From NCBI RefSeq assembly GCF_016086655.4, contig NC_052144.2, positions 25,761,896-25,825,895 of the forward strand: 64,000 nt of DNA. Reading direction: 5' to 3'. Position 1 is the stretch's first letter. Every line of letters begins with the position of its first letter. This stretch comes from Lepeophtheirus salmonis. Its lineage: Eukaryota > Arthropoda > Copepoda > Siphonostomatoida > Caligidae. Shown here piece after piece: positions 1 through 12,872 of the stretch. The translations under genes and the position numbers were made by a program. The notes under the pieces are model-generated. The model was given only the letters and a program-made list of their open reading frames with translations, made no database searches and was not told where the DNA came from.

Positions 1-1545
1 TTGTAACATTGTGGACGCTCTGAAAATTATTCTCAGCAAGCACCACTTTTTTTCAAAGAACAAGTTACAGACTGCCATACCACTTTGCGGATAATATATA
101 TTTGTTATTCTACTCATAACCAATTCCAAAATGTATTGCCTCTTTCTTTGCCTGATTGCAACTTTGCTGCTGTGTATAGTATGGTGTTTGTCGATGAAAG
201 TCTTATGGCAGCTTGGGATGCTTTAAGGGGCTGAATGGTGTAGTCTGTGCCGAAGGAGAACATATTGACTACATTTTTAATATCTTATGGACAATAAATC
301 TTATTTAATATACTATTTGTTAATTCTGTTTATTTCATAGCAGGTATGAGCCAATTTTGATAATAAAGTAATTTATAATAACCCTGGACATATGTATATC
401 ATGGACTTGATTAGGTTAAAATGCCAGTAGGTAGCTCTTTGGGTAGTATATACTTTGTGAATACATCCCTGATCATCAGAGAGCAATAAATATCCCTTAT
501 GTATCCCTACTAATATTCGATCTACCAATAAATACTCTGAGGGATGGAATAAAATAAATAGAAAGCAGGGCGTTCATATGTACACATAATGTCTGTTCAA
601 TGTTCATAAATCGAGAAAGAATAGGGAATCATGTATTATTGTTTTTTCATTAGTATGGAAATCCCTTACTAATGATAGGTGTTCCAAATAAATAAATGTA
701 CATATTTGGTTGATTCAACTAATGGAAGGTTGTTTCTCATAAATGAGGATTAGTACCCATCGAATATTTGGGAGAAAGAGATCAGTAACACGTTTACTCA
801 TAATATATTCATCGTCTTCATGGCAATGATTATTTTAATTAATATTTGTGTTAGCCATGATGCTAATATTTTCTAAGGGGTTCCAGTGTCAAAATTGGGT
901 ATCAATGTATCCAATCTTTTACGACTAAAAACAGGGCTGCTGCAACTGAGAGAGAGTAGGGGAAATGCCCGATCCTTGCTTGCCGAAGCCACAAAATATG
1001 GACACTTATCAGGCGTCTGCATTCTATTTAAAAAATGTTAAAGTTAAAATTTTTGAGAGAGGCCTGAATTTGACCCAATGACCTTTTTTCTGCCGTTCTC
1101 CCATTTGAAATGTTTTCCACAAAGTGATTATTTTTTGGGCCATTTCTAGAAAAAAGATCCTGGAGCTTGAGCCCTTCCCCCAGTCGACCTCAGCAAACGG
1201 CCCTACTTACACACATCGAGTTTTTGGATAGACTGTGCGAATAAAGGATCTACCCACTTCACTCTGAAACTCGTTGCGGCATCCCTGAAAAAAACAGAAA
1301 AAAAATTGTAGTTTTTATATAAATTGATTACTTTTTCTTTATAATGGAGAATATTGGATTTTTTTTGTTCTCTCAAATTTGGATGATTACATCCTCGGAA
1401 GGGCATTTGTTTAATAACATAATAAGGTTACGAATACCAGTTTCAATACCAATTTTGTATTATAAGGTTTTAAATAGGTCAATAACCCTGCACCACTAGG
1501 CCACCGCAATACCTACCAGCACTAATTCATAATCGTATTTTCCAG
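1..1545. other. Flank or intron upstream of the trh bHLH exon
   Basis: No confident exon is visible on the plus strand. The trh N-terminal exon should end in phase 2 with a GT donor; none with a credible start codon was recognised, so it may be further upstream. About 1150-1210 holds a short GC-richer stretch resembling the repeat ends seen near 25.85 and 32.95 kb. On the minus strand about 1205-1290 looks exon-like (see findings) but has no recognised relative. Confidence 0.5.
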
Positions 1546-4500
1546 GATATTAGAGCTTCGGAAAGAGAAATCCCGAGATGCGGCTCGATCACGTCGCGGC
1601 AAAGAAAACTTTGAGTTCTACGAATTAGCAAAAATGCTCCCGCTTCCGGGTGCCATTACTTCCCAATTGGACAAGGCTTCTATTATACGTTTAACGATTG
1701 CTTATCTGAGACTAAGAGAGTTTGCAGCGAGTGGGAATCCAACCTGGGTTAAGGATCCACAAATTAAAAAAGGTGTGTAGTTATTCGAATTTCCTATCCT
1801 GCATAAAATGTTTGATAAATGAATTTGTTAATAAATCCAGAATTTAATTCCACAGTGGAACATTCCACTTCAATGAGGAATCGAGCCAATGTGAGCGGGA
1901 TTGCTCTGGATATCTTCGAGGAGCATGAGGGAACGCATATCCTTCAGTCTCTAGATGGCTTTGCAATTTCACTCAATTCAGATGGACGGTTCTTATACAT
2001 TTCTGAAACAGTCTCCATTTATTTGGGTTTATCACAGGTAAGATTCAGCTTGACTCCATGCTTATCACAATACGACGTCGTAAGGAAAGGTGTCACGTCG
2101 CACAAAGCTTTTACAAGCGTCGTTAGGCTTATAATTTCAACAACGGAGTTGTTGGCATTTATACAATGCATTGAAAAAAAATCGGCAGAGTAGGGCATAA
2201 TATCTACAATTGTAAAATGTAAAGTAGAAAAAAGGATGCGCATTTTCTTAGCTCCAAGCGTAAGGGAATATACGCATCACTTATAAGTCGAATTAATTTA
2301 GGGTTGCAAGAATTGTTAATGTAGACTTGAGTTGAACAGTTGGTACGACTGTACTTTGATTAGTTCTATCAATATTATCTATTATTTTTTGTCAATAATA
2401 AGTACCTGATAGACTGAAAGAGAGAAACGAGATAGCAATTCCAGGCGTGCTCATTTATCTCAACAATACAAGCAACCCTACTGATAAAGCTTCAAAACAC
2501 AACACATCTCCTTACGTTACAATGTAAACGAGTCTGAACTCACACCTACCCATATATCCAAATTCATGCTCTAACATTTCTTTTTTCCATAGGTTGAATT
2601 AACTGGAAGTAGTGTTTTTGATTACATTCATCAATCGGATCATGCAGAATTGGCAGAGCAAATCGGAGTCACCCTTGCACATCAAAACTCTAGAATTTCT
2701 TCTCCAGGAGGGGGGAGCGATGATAGCAGCAGCGGTACATCCCCGGGTATCGGAGCTCCTCCGGCTATCCCTGACGGTAAGCCTTGTAAGTAACACGCTA
2801 ACCGATTTGTAAAAAAAAATCCTGGGCACGCAAAATCAGCAGAAGATTCTTCCTCAACAACTATATTTGGTGCACCCTTCACACTACAGATTCGTCCGCA
2901 CTTTTCATAGAATTTCATGGAAATTCTACTTAGAATAGATAAACATAAATTCATATTCTATTTAGTATTTTTCTACTTAAATAAATACTTTGATACGATG
3001 TATCATTTCTTCCTCCATCTGCTCTTGTGGTTCTTAACCTGGAGGGGCGGAGGATTTCACCTTAAGTGGGAATTTAGAATGCTCTTTAATTTACAATTTA
3101 GTTTGTTTAAAAAAACGTTAGTTATATATATTTTTTGTTAATCTGTCAAAAATGGCTTATTTCAAATTCTGTAATTTGGTCAATAGAAGTAAAAAGGTTA
3201 AGAACCACTGATCTACTCCATTTCTTCTTCTTCTCCTCACACAATCTCTCCTTCTGATTTTCTCACATCCTTCTGATATCTTTGGAAATAGATGACATCA
3301 AAAAAATTCGAAGCTTCCTCAAAATCAATACTTAAATTATTCATCAGGAAATTGATTATAATTAAATCATTATTAAAACACTAACCCACCCAAGGATTTG
3401 GTTTTCAAAAAAAAAAAAAAAAAACATCATATTTTTATAATTTACAAAAATCGGAATTAAGGGTTAACGTTGTACTCTACATATTTTAATATTTAAATAG
3501 GAGGAGACAGGTGACAGTCACAACACGGAACACTTACAACAGTCTCTTTTTCTCAAGCATAAAAAAAAACTACAAACACAAAATGTACCTTACAATTGTA
3601 AAATACAGCATAAGTCAGCGTTTTCAAGTGACGTCACAATGAACAGACAGCGGTACTAAGTTTTGGAGGAGTCTGTTCATTTGTGACGTACGTGAATAAG
3701 TTTTATTATTAAAAAAATTAAGTATTTTGTCAACTTTACTGTGATATATTGGATAAATTTTGAGTCGGTAAAAATAATAATTTTTTGAGAAACAACATTT
3801 TTCCATCTGTTTATGGCAAGAAATAGGATGACTTTTTTAATAGAGTTACATTTTTTTGTGAATAGCTATGGATTTTTAAATGTTTTTCAAAAAAATTCCA
3901 AAAATAAAGCCCCCAAAAATATATGTATATACATATGTGTATATAATCGAGCGGACGACCCTGCATCAGTACTAGGTCTAAGAACGGACTTCACCGAATA
4001 AATAAGACTTAACATAACTCTAGATATAACGTAATTGTACTGTTCTAGTACATTTTGGTGTGTTGGAGTCAACCTTGCTTTGAGTAATTGAGCCCAGAGT
4101 AAAAAGTGTGTTGCAACTGTCATCGATCTTCCCAATCTAACTAATTATTTGTTTGTCTTTTTGATTTCGTATTTTTTTTGTTATTTATTTTAATTTTTCG
4201 GTGTCTAGGTTTTTTTCTCTCTCTTTCTTTAAATATTTATTTTGTTATTTAGTCTTTTTTTTTTCCTTTTCCCTCACAACCCACTCACAAAGAAATAAAA
4301 ATGAAAAGAACCTACTTTGTCGTTTAAAATATTAGAGTCATACATTCTAGATTCTTTTTATTTTTTCCCCCTTAAATATTTGACCTTCATTTCTTCAACT
4401 CCATTCATTTACTCAAGGAATACTCTTTACACGTAAAATGCGCACTTTTTTGTTCTTTTCCTTTTTTTTACCAACTTAAGGCTATTTTTATTAGTAGAAT

Positions 4501-7500
4501 AGTCATGAAATGATATAGAAATTGAATTAAAACAGTCATGTAATCAGCTTAACTATTACGGTTTTTCACGTTTTTTTAAAAATTTCGATTACGGTTAGTT
4601 CGAAAAATTTGGGATTTGGTGATCTATGTCAATCGGCATCTCTAGTAGCACAGCTAGTCCAAACTTTGAAAAGGCACAAAAGAAATTTACTTCTTCAATA
4701 AAGATTAAAATACATCATTAATTCTTTTTTTATATTAATTAATGATGATAGACATTATTCTAACTTATAAAAACATTCATTAAGTATTTTTCTGAAGCTA
4801 CTCCATGGAGAAAAAAGAGAGAATAATATAAGAAAGTTTTGATATTTTTTTTCTGAAAATGTAAAAAAGGATGCGCGCTATACGCGGGGCAATAAATTTT
4901 TCTAACTTTTTTCTCTATTCAAGTTAGAAAAGACAATTTTAGAAAAAAAACAATTTTTTAAATACTTTTTATAGGTTTAAAAATGTCTTTCAGAACTATT
5001 TACTGCAGAAATGACTAAAAATGTAAAAAGTATCTATATTCACAAAGTAAAGAGACATTACGTAGTTATGTTTAATGAATGTTTTAAGGAATTAAAATAA
5101 CTTTGATTATTAACTATATATTCTGGTCACATCTGAACCCAAAAAAGAAGTTTAATTCCTAATAACATTCATTGTAGAATTGTTTTAATTTAATCTCCTC
5201 TTTCATTTCAAAAGATGTCTTCTAATATAAAAATATCCCTAAGTTGTTCCAAAAAAAGGAAGAATGCGTATTCCAATAATAGAAAATATTCTTTGATTTA
5301 TATACTTCATCATAACTTACTTTTCCTTAATAATGTACATATCTTTATATTGCATTTTCTTTTTTTTTGACAAATCCCTAGTTTGTTACCCCGTCACCTC
5401 CCTCATGCACTCTCGACCGGAACGGATGTCTGGGAAACCCTCATATGATAGAGCTTTCTGTGTACGAATGAAGTCAACGCTCACAAAGAGAGGCTGTCAT
5501 TTCAAGTCATCTGGATATCGAGTTGTACTACTCCTAGGAAAACTCCGAGCACAATATTCTTACTCTCAAAAGAAAAACCTTCCCCCAATCATGGGATTCA
5601 TTGGGCTTGCTATTGCCTTACCGCCTCCAAGTGTTCATGAAGTCAGATTAGAGAGTGATATGTTTGTCACAAAGCTCACCTTTGATTTTAAAATTGCACA
5701 TTGCGAGCCAAAGTAAGTGCTTTTAGATACTTTACTTTCATATGTAATAGTTTGGAGAAAAAGTAATTTCGTATTTTTTGTTTTATTTCAATGCTTTATA
5801 ATAAGTGTTACATTATTCAGATTTAAGCCAAATATCCCCCATTCTCTTTAATAACTTGTTGCCAACGAGAATCCAACTTTATAGTTCCCTTTTCGTAGAA
5901 ACCTTATTCTCTTTTGAGAAAAAACTCAGACAACCAATAATCATTATATATATTCAAAAAACAAGATTAAAAAAATTATTTTGTCAAATTTCGAATATAA
6001 TAATTATGTTGTCATTTTTTTTTTTACTTTTTAGTTATAAAAAAATAAAAAATTGCCAAAAAGAGTCTTCCAAAAATTTTTGTATTTTTGGAAGCCATTT
6101 GAATTTTCTCCTATAAAAAAATAAAAAAATCAACTGAAAAAAAAAAATGATGTAGTAATTTTAATAAAGCATTATGAGACGTAGAAATTGTAACTTGTAC
6201 AATATCTTATACAAGTTACAACTTCTACCCAAAATATAAATATATTTACAAATTAAATAACAACGTTGATTCTACAACTAATACATAATTCAACCATTAA
6301 TTCAATGTGTTTCTTTCTTTTAGAGTGTCAGATCTCTTGGACTATACTGGAGAAGAGCTCACAGGACAATCCATGTACTCCATCATTCATGCTGAAGACG
6401 TGCATCGAATAAAAAGCATGCATGAAGACTGTAAGTCTATATGTGCTTGATATGTTCTTGTATTTATTTAAATCTTTCACTTTCCCTAGTGCTCAACAAA
6501 GGGCAAGTTATGAGCAACTATTATCGGCTTATGAACAAAATGGCTGGATACACTTGGATGCAGTCATGTGCAACCCTGGTTTGCAATACAAAAAATGCAG
6601 AGGAGCAAAGTATAATCTGTGTCAATTATGTCTTGAGGTAAATATGTCGATTGTCTATATATGCAATGGTAGGTTTTACAGTCGAGGCAAAGAGCAAATG
6701 AGCGACAGGGATTTTAGTTTGGAAATGAGTGAAGTGTTGACTAGCTCAGAATCTTTTGACCAAATTTTCATTTTCATCAATTTAGAAACATTCATATAAA
6801 ACGCAAGAATTTTACTATTTGAGAAATTAGAACATTTGGCCAAAAATGTATTGGCCGTACTTGTGCGTTAAAATCCTAAATGCCCAAAATAACCCCTTTC
6901 AAATCGAGAGCCATTATAAATAAGTTTTTAGTTATGATTAATATTAATTGTATTCATGTTTTTAGTGGGCCACAAGAGTCAAACATCATCATGGATGAAA
7001 AACAAATGAGTCGAGGCCCAGGGATTAGAATCAAAGAGGATTGCGATCCTTGTGATTATGGCCCAGCAAATTCACCAAGGGATAAAGGTAGGTGATTCAA
7101 TGTACACATAGGGTTAGAGATGATAACTTTTTAGGGGGACAACCACATCAAAATTTTGGCATCACATTAATAACTAATTGAATTCAAATTTTGGATAAGG
7201 ATGTTTTTTTAAAAGACATACCTTGTATAATGTTTTTTTTTAAATTTTTTGAACATAATTTTTTTTTTTTTTTTTGGATTTCTAGCATTTTTAAAAATAA
7301 AAACAATTTGAATATAGCAAATTAACTTCCCTACTAACTTTTTCCATTTCCTATGGTTATATATTTAGGGATGTGAAAATTGCAGAAATCTCAGTAAACG
7401 AAAATTTTAAATAAAAAGTCCCCCTATTCGAAAATGCGAATGTGTCAGCATGCAAGGAGCGCTATAGTCTATAGTGATCTCCATAGATGAAAATATAATT

Positions 7501-10500
7501 GAGGAAGTAAGAAGTTCTGAACGTTTTTTCGCTTTATTTTGACAATAAAATTAACATAGTTAGGATTATCCGATTAAAATGGTTCCTGTGCAATACAATA
7601 AATGTTCACACGCCGGTCCAACTCGAAGATTTCCATTATTTTATCGATATTTTCGACGTCCATATTACCAGAACGGAATCGTTGGAACCACTGCTTTGCT
7701 ATTGCATTCGATACTGTATTGGCTCCATAAACAGCAACATTTTTGTTTGGCGGCCACTTCCGTCTTTTTCACTTTACTTGTATTGATACTGAAGAATATA
7801 TCAAATTTTCTCTTTTTTTTACTTTAATTTTGAAACGCTGTACCACACAATTGGCTTCACCAAACGCAAAACTGTAAATTAACTTTTTTTAAGTGTACGC
7901 TTAACCTTTTAAGCATACTTTCAGATTTTTTTTTTTCAATGGAATGTATTAGTCGTGAGATATAGCTTTCTAAACACATCTAGTGAAAAATGCTCAGAAA
8001 TGTTTACTTAATCTAATATTATCGCCGGTGTGTTAAAAAAAAAAACACCAAAAATTAATGTGGCCACCCTAACAATTTGAAGAATTTTTGGGAGAAGAAG
8101 AGTATAGCTTTGATGACGTTTTACTGGATTAATTGTGATAAGCTAAGAGAGGAAGGAAATAAAAGCAAACCCCACTCCGTATCCATTCTCAATTCTGCTC
8201 CAAGTCCAATAAGTACTTACACATATAACTCCGGGACAAATCTTCAGTATTACTTTTTGTGTTACACACACGTGTGATTACTGTTACATGTTATCCCTTC
8301 AAGAATATAAGAACAATGACAACCGCATTGGAATATAGCTGAAAACATATATTCAGCTAGCAACTACAAAAAGCAGGGCTTCAATTAGAATAATATTTTC
8401 ATCTATGGTGATCTGTCAGCAGATATGCCGTCTCTCAAAATTACCCTATTTCTTATTACATATCTCATGCATACGGCAATTTCGAAAAAATGTACATCTC
8501 TAAACAATAGGCATTGAATGTATGCTTATAACGATATTTTTTTCTATTTATCTTTCAGTTTTTGATACATCCTTGAGTGGGGATCATAAGTTACGAGATA
8601 AATGTGAGATGAACGGAACTGTAAGAGGAGGTGGAGGACATGTCGTTCGACATCCCACGACTGGGAATGAGATGCCACAGGATCCGCATAATATGTATAT
8701 TGGCCCAGAACACGACCCGGGCCAGGTGAGGTTAGGACAACAGCCAGCCCACGCCTCATTTGACAATAAAAAAAATAACTCGGTTGGTGGTGGTAGATGA
8801 TAGGCAGTTCACGTCTTTTAACAAACCTTTTATCGAAATTTAATTGATAAAAGTGCTTGCTTCTCTCTCTATCTCTCTCGCGCTCTTATTTTGAATCTTT
8901 TATTCCCTCTTTGTCAAAGAGAATCATCAATCAATCAATCTCATCCACATGTTGTTGATGTCGAGTGGTGTACACGTACACTGTGTACAGGGCTCATCTA
9001 ATGACACATTTTCTTTCTATATTCCTATCATTAAAGATATCATTTCTTTGATTACTATCAAAAGTGATTTCTATCTTCTTTTTCTCTTAATACTTATTCT
9101 TTCTTCAGTTTCTCTTAAAAACCCTTTTTTTTTTCAATGTTGTTATTATTCCTCCAAGTGGGATCTAGATATTTTATTACTATTAAAAAAGAGAGAAAAA
9201 TAACAGAAAAAGCTATTTCATTCAAATTGAATATATGTGGTCCGTCAACCTAAAAACAAGCTAGAACTATTTTTCTCCAGTGAACATATTTGTACTCTTA
9301 GACGATTTATGGTCAATTTTTATTCAATTGGAAGCCCCCCAAAAAAAATCATCGCCACAATTACGGAATTATTAATTGATAGATTTTGTATGAAGGGTAT
9401 CTAAATTTACATCAAAAATTTAAATACAAAGCCTAGCATTTATCGAAATGTGTTCATGTAATGTATGATTTAAATTAAGTAATTTGAGCATTTTTTCCCC
9501 CTTGATTTTTGTTAAAGATTGTTTTTGTCTTGACGCAATACATATGTAATAATATTTATCGGGGGAGAGTGACCCCTTTAATGGTCATGTTAACTAATCA
9601 GATGTTGAATGATAACAATTCAATAATAATAAAGTCAACTCTCTCTCTCTCTCTTTCAGACCTTTTTGGCGACCACCAACACTGATCTAATATCATCTGA
9701 TAACGCCGTCAAACGCTGTTGGCGGAAAAGGGCGTCGTCTAAGGATGACGGCGACAAACAACATAAATCTAAAAAACCAAATCCTTCTGATAAGAAGATA
9801 TCAAGAGATAGTAATAAAGACCATGTCATCATCAATGAGGAAGGCTCTGACCTCGAATTGAAGGATGAGCGATCAGAGGAAGCGGATGGAGCACCCTCAA
9901 GTCTACGAAGTGAAATCCTCCCACCTTTACAAAAGGCTCCCCCTACTCTTTCTTCACTGCCCTTGGATTCGGATCTAAAAAACAACAACCATCCAGTGGA
10001 TATCATTAAAATATCCAAGTCGTCCAAAGAGAACGAAAATGATTCCCCCTCCTCTCTTAACACCCCCAACAATCTCAACAACAATAACAATATCAACAAC
10101 CCAGCCCTTCATTCAGACTTCAATGACTTTCTCCTTTATAAGCAACGCAAGGGACCCTCCTTTCCAAGTCCTTGGATCCCTGGCTCAGGTGGAGGAAGTC
10201 CCATTTTAAAATCCCTTTACGGAGGTGATAGCAACGCTAGTAATCTTGGGGCTGGTCCTCCTGGAGGAGTAGGAGCTGGATCTGAAGTAAAATCAGATTC
10301 ATTCTCCAGCATTGTTGCTTCATACCAACAGGCTGGGGTCTATAACAGTAGTAATGGACCTCCTCCACCAAATCCACAACAGCCCGCTCAACCTCTAGCT
10401 ATTAAACCTCCCCAGCTCTATGGCTTAGACCAATATCATGGCTACACTGATCAGCTCCTCTATCCACATCCAGGCACAACCGGTTTTCATTTGTATCATC

Positions 10501-10580
10501 CCTCTCCTCGTGGTGCCCCTACTTGGTATTCTCCATCTGGGCTGCCGGGTGGAGCTAATTCCTCTTCACCCTCAACTTGA
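1546..10580 (+). CDS. trh: Trachealess/NPAS1-3-type bHLH-PAS transcription factor, 5'-partial, nine exons
   Basis: Exons read from splice sites and phase: 1546-1772, 1856-2037 (or from 1841), 2593-2776 (or to 2785), 5382-5712, 6324-6430, 6490-6637, 6966-7087, 8559-8725, 9660-10580 (stop TGA). All junctions keep frame, giving about 795 residues without the N-terminus. The first exon carries the bHLH domain with basic region EKSRDAARSRRGKENFEFYE, diagnostic of the Trachealess/NPAS1/NPAS3 subfamily. Exons 2-3 carry PAS-A (GTHILQSLDGFAI, FLYISETVSIYLGLSQ); exons 4-7 carry PAS-B (MKSTLTKRGCHFKSSGYRVV, then YYRLMNKMAGYTWMQSCAT). The last exon is low-complexity (basic, Asn, Pro/Gly/Ser) and probably a regulatory tail. 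Family knowledge: these nuclear factors dimerise with ARNT/Tango and bind CNS-midline-type elements; in flies trh specifies trachea and salivary duct. The window shows no obvious regulatory elements. Transposon relics sit in at least three introns. NPAS1/3 is the vertebrate counterpart; sequence words fit insect trh best. Confidence 0.93.
3025..3210. mobile_element. hAT-type MITE in trh intron
   Basis: The left end reads TTGTGGTTCTTAACCT and the right end is the inverted AGGTTAAGAACCACTG, matching the common hAT end CAGTGGTTCTCAACC. The 8-bp flanks ATCTGCTC (3017-3024) and ATCTACTC (3211-3218) match at 7 of 8, as expected for an old hAT target-site duplication. Length is 186 bp, with no coding capacity. 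Confidence 0.75.
5748..5945 (-). mobile_element. Mariner relic (transposase 3' side) in trh intron
   Basis: Starts at a TA with a mariner inverted repeat (GTTTGGAGAAAAAGTAATTT) and follows, with substitutions, the first about 200 bp of the better preserved copy at 36591-37390. The transposase would lie on the minus strand. The other end is not clear; similarity fades near 5945 and the rest of the intron to about 6180 is AT-rich. Confidence 0.65.
6181..6228. repeat. Near-perfect palindrome in trh intron
   Basis: GTAGAAATTGTAACTTGTAC is followed, after a few bases, by GTTACAACTTCTAC read inverted, giving two arms of about 22 nt around a 4-base centre. The word TACAAGTTA recurs in AT-rich DNA at about 20.6, 42.85 and 46.45 kb, so this is probably a fold-back core of a dispersed repeat and not a trh element. 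Confidence 0.6.
7578..7860 (-). mobile_element. N-terminal mariner transposase fragment in trh intron
   Basis: Read on the minus strand, the stretch encodes pieces of a mariner DNA-binding N-terminus: a segment ending SNAIAKQWFQRFRSGNMDVE and then IDKIMEIFELDRRVNIYCIAQ, resembling the QRWFxRFRSGDxxxED and VDxDRRxTxxExAxxL words of the family. The catalytic domain is missing, so it is dead. It differs in sequence from the mariner family at 36.6 kb. Confidence 0.65.
9236..9345 (+). repeat. Dispersed repeat family B, copy 1 (trh intron)
   Basis: Contains the order: GTGGTCCGTCAACC, AAACAAGCTAGAA, TTTGTACTCTTAGACGA, then a tract matching CTTTGGAGGTC-type ends in other copies. The same order occurs at about 12873, 38903, 46117 and 54102, all on the plus strand. 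No coding capacity or clear termini. Confidence 0.55.
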
Positions 10581-10743
10581 AACTTTTATTACATACGACC
10601 ATAGTTGGCACACTGACACACAATTCCTTTGTTTTTCTCTCTTTATTTGCACTCTGATACACAATACCCATAATGATATATTGTTTATTTTTTTCTGTTT
10701 GTTTCTTCGTTTGTAAAAGATGAGTAATTGTTGTTATTAACCA

Positions 10744-10749
10744 AATAAA
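10744..10749 (+). promoter_or_regulatory. Likely trh polyadenylation signal
   Basis: AATAAA lies 164 bases after the trh stop codon, the first canonical hexamer downstream on the plus strand. Confidence 0.5.
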
Positions 10750-11559
10750 AAATCTATTAATTAATTATATTTTTTTTTAAATTTAATGTTATACAAAGCA
10801 ACAAAAATATATTAATGTTTTATTTATTATTACATATATTACTGCAAATAAACTTAAAGTTTAGCATCTATGATCGTCTATAATTCTTTAGTAGACTTTT
10901 GTTATCTATCACGTCATAAACCTGTATCACAAAATGGATTCGCAAAAATTTTATTTTTTGGAAAAAAATTCAAAAAATTATATTTTAAATTTTTTGGAAA
11001 ACTTTTCAAAAATCCACAGCTGTTCATAGATTTTTTTTTTTTTTTTTAAAGTTATATTTCAAATGTATCTATAACTTTTCACAGAAAACTTAATTTTATT
11101 GAAAAAAAATTGCGAAATTAAGTTGAATTTCAAAAATTAAAAATCAAATAATTAATTAATTTTCTACTAAAACTCTTTAATTTGCGGAGTGGGCCGTCCA
11201 GCCTACCCCCTGTGGACGCCTCGTCTAATCTACTACATCCAGTTTTTAAATGTAGAATTACATATGGTATATGCAAACTTATATTATCCGAGATCTGAGA
11301 CCCGAATCGGCATCTCATACAAGAACATTTACAGATCTTAAAAAGCTTATAGAATTGTCTAATAAAGATAGGACAGCCCTTAAATCCAGATCCAAAGTAC
11401 TCGATCACGGTATAAGGTAATTTGTATTATCCAAGATCAGAAGAGGCTTCGAGTACTCATACTTTTACGGATATTAAAAAAGATTCTTGGGATTTTTTGG
11501 CTCTTAAAGACATTATAGTATTGCTTCATCCTTCTTTAAAAAATATATATTATTTATAT

Positions 11560-11727
11560 TAGGGGTAGGCAACATATGGGACGTGGAGGAAAATTCACTG
11601 GCACGTGGAAATTAGAACATATTCCCGTAGTTTGTGTGGTTTTTTACCATTATTGTAGATGGAGGCCGACTCATTGATTAGAATAGTTATAGTTGGCACT
11701 CCATGTCTCAAAGTTGGCCTACCCCTG
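11560..11727. mobile_element. hAT-type MITE, 168 bp
   Basis: The left end TAGGGGTAGGCAACATAT and right end AGTTGGCCTACCCCTG are inverted repeats of the CAGGGGTAGGCAAC type. Flanking 8-mers ATTTATAT (11552-11559) and ATCTATAT (11728-11735) match at 7 of 8, supporting a hAT-type insertion. Confidence 0.78.
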
Positions 11728-11748
11728 ATCTATATCGAACTAAACAAC

Positions 11749-11955
11749 TGTATTGTGTCAGTCCTTATTTATTCAGTCCTTTCCAGTCTTAGGATATATT
11801 CCATAAGTCCTTGAAACAGTCCTTAGGACTCTCAGTAATAAAACTGATTTAAAAAAAATAAGAAATAAAGTTAAGTAAGGTAATCTAGGAGTGAGCTTTA
11901 TAAAATTATAAGTTATTAGAATTGTAGAGGGGGGACAGACCGATACATGTTACGT
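11749..11955. repeat. Family A repeat (GTGTCAGTCCTTATTTA), degraded
   Basis: The left end TTGTGTCAGTCCTTATTTA matches the left inverted repeat of the MITE at 35275-35653. The right end is not readable. The interior has the family's internal AGTCCTTAGGACT words. Confidence 0.5.
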
Positions 11956-12872
11956 GGTTTTGAATTGACCTCTTCCTCCAGAATGCATGGGGGATTTTCT
12001 ATGGTATCCTGGCATAGGATTGACTAAAAGTTGAGACAAAACTCTTTTTTATAAGCTTTTAAAGAGTAATGGGAAGGAATAATCTTTTTTCGTGAATGAC
12101 AAAATATTAACAAATTTTAGATACATTTGGCAGTGAAAATTATTAAAGCATACGGATTATTTTTCATTGCTATAACCAATTAAAATTCTTCAAAAGTGGA
12201 GGGGCCCCCAAGGGTTCTGGTACTCTTCCCCAGCAGGGATAGACATGGTTTTAGGGCATACTCCTCCCTAAGTGGCACGTGGTTTAGGGAGGTCCTCCTA
12301 TATTAAATTATGTACTCTGTCTAGTGTCTTCTTTTTTGCTCTATTTATAATAATATAAATAGCAAATACACACAATTGAATTATAATAATAAATTCAAGA
12401 AAAAGGGGAAATAATAAGATGGAACTTGCTTTGTCTGTCAGAATCATTCAGTTTAAAATATATATAGTACAGGGAATTGTTACATGCTTCATAATAGAAT
12501 AATTTATAATACATATATTTTTCCACTTGATTAAATCAAATCAACTCTTGCAATTCCGAGGGGTTCAAAATGAGACTATTGTGCGTTTCATCTCTCGCAC
12601 TCTCTTCCTCTAGAGTATATATATTTATATAAAGACGTATATAGTGTTCAGAAAAAGAAAGAAATTCACATAGGAGGATACGTAATTGGTTGTAGACTTT
12701 CTAGTGGAGGAAGAGACAATGGCTCTTTATTCTATAGAGGCCAAAGTTGTGGTTCAATATGTTTTGGCATGTGCCAAACAGATGTTTGATTCCCCTTTCC
12801 TCCTCTTCTTCGATACATACATACTTTGGTATTTGATTCAACTGATTCAATTATAATTTCAATGAGTAGAAA

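Noticed and set aside
9656..10099. 147-codon minus-strand ORF
   Set aside because: Leu/Ser-rich antisense of the low-complexity last trh exon.
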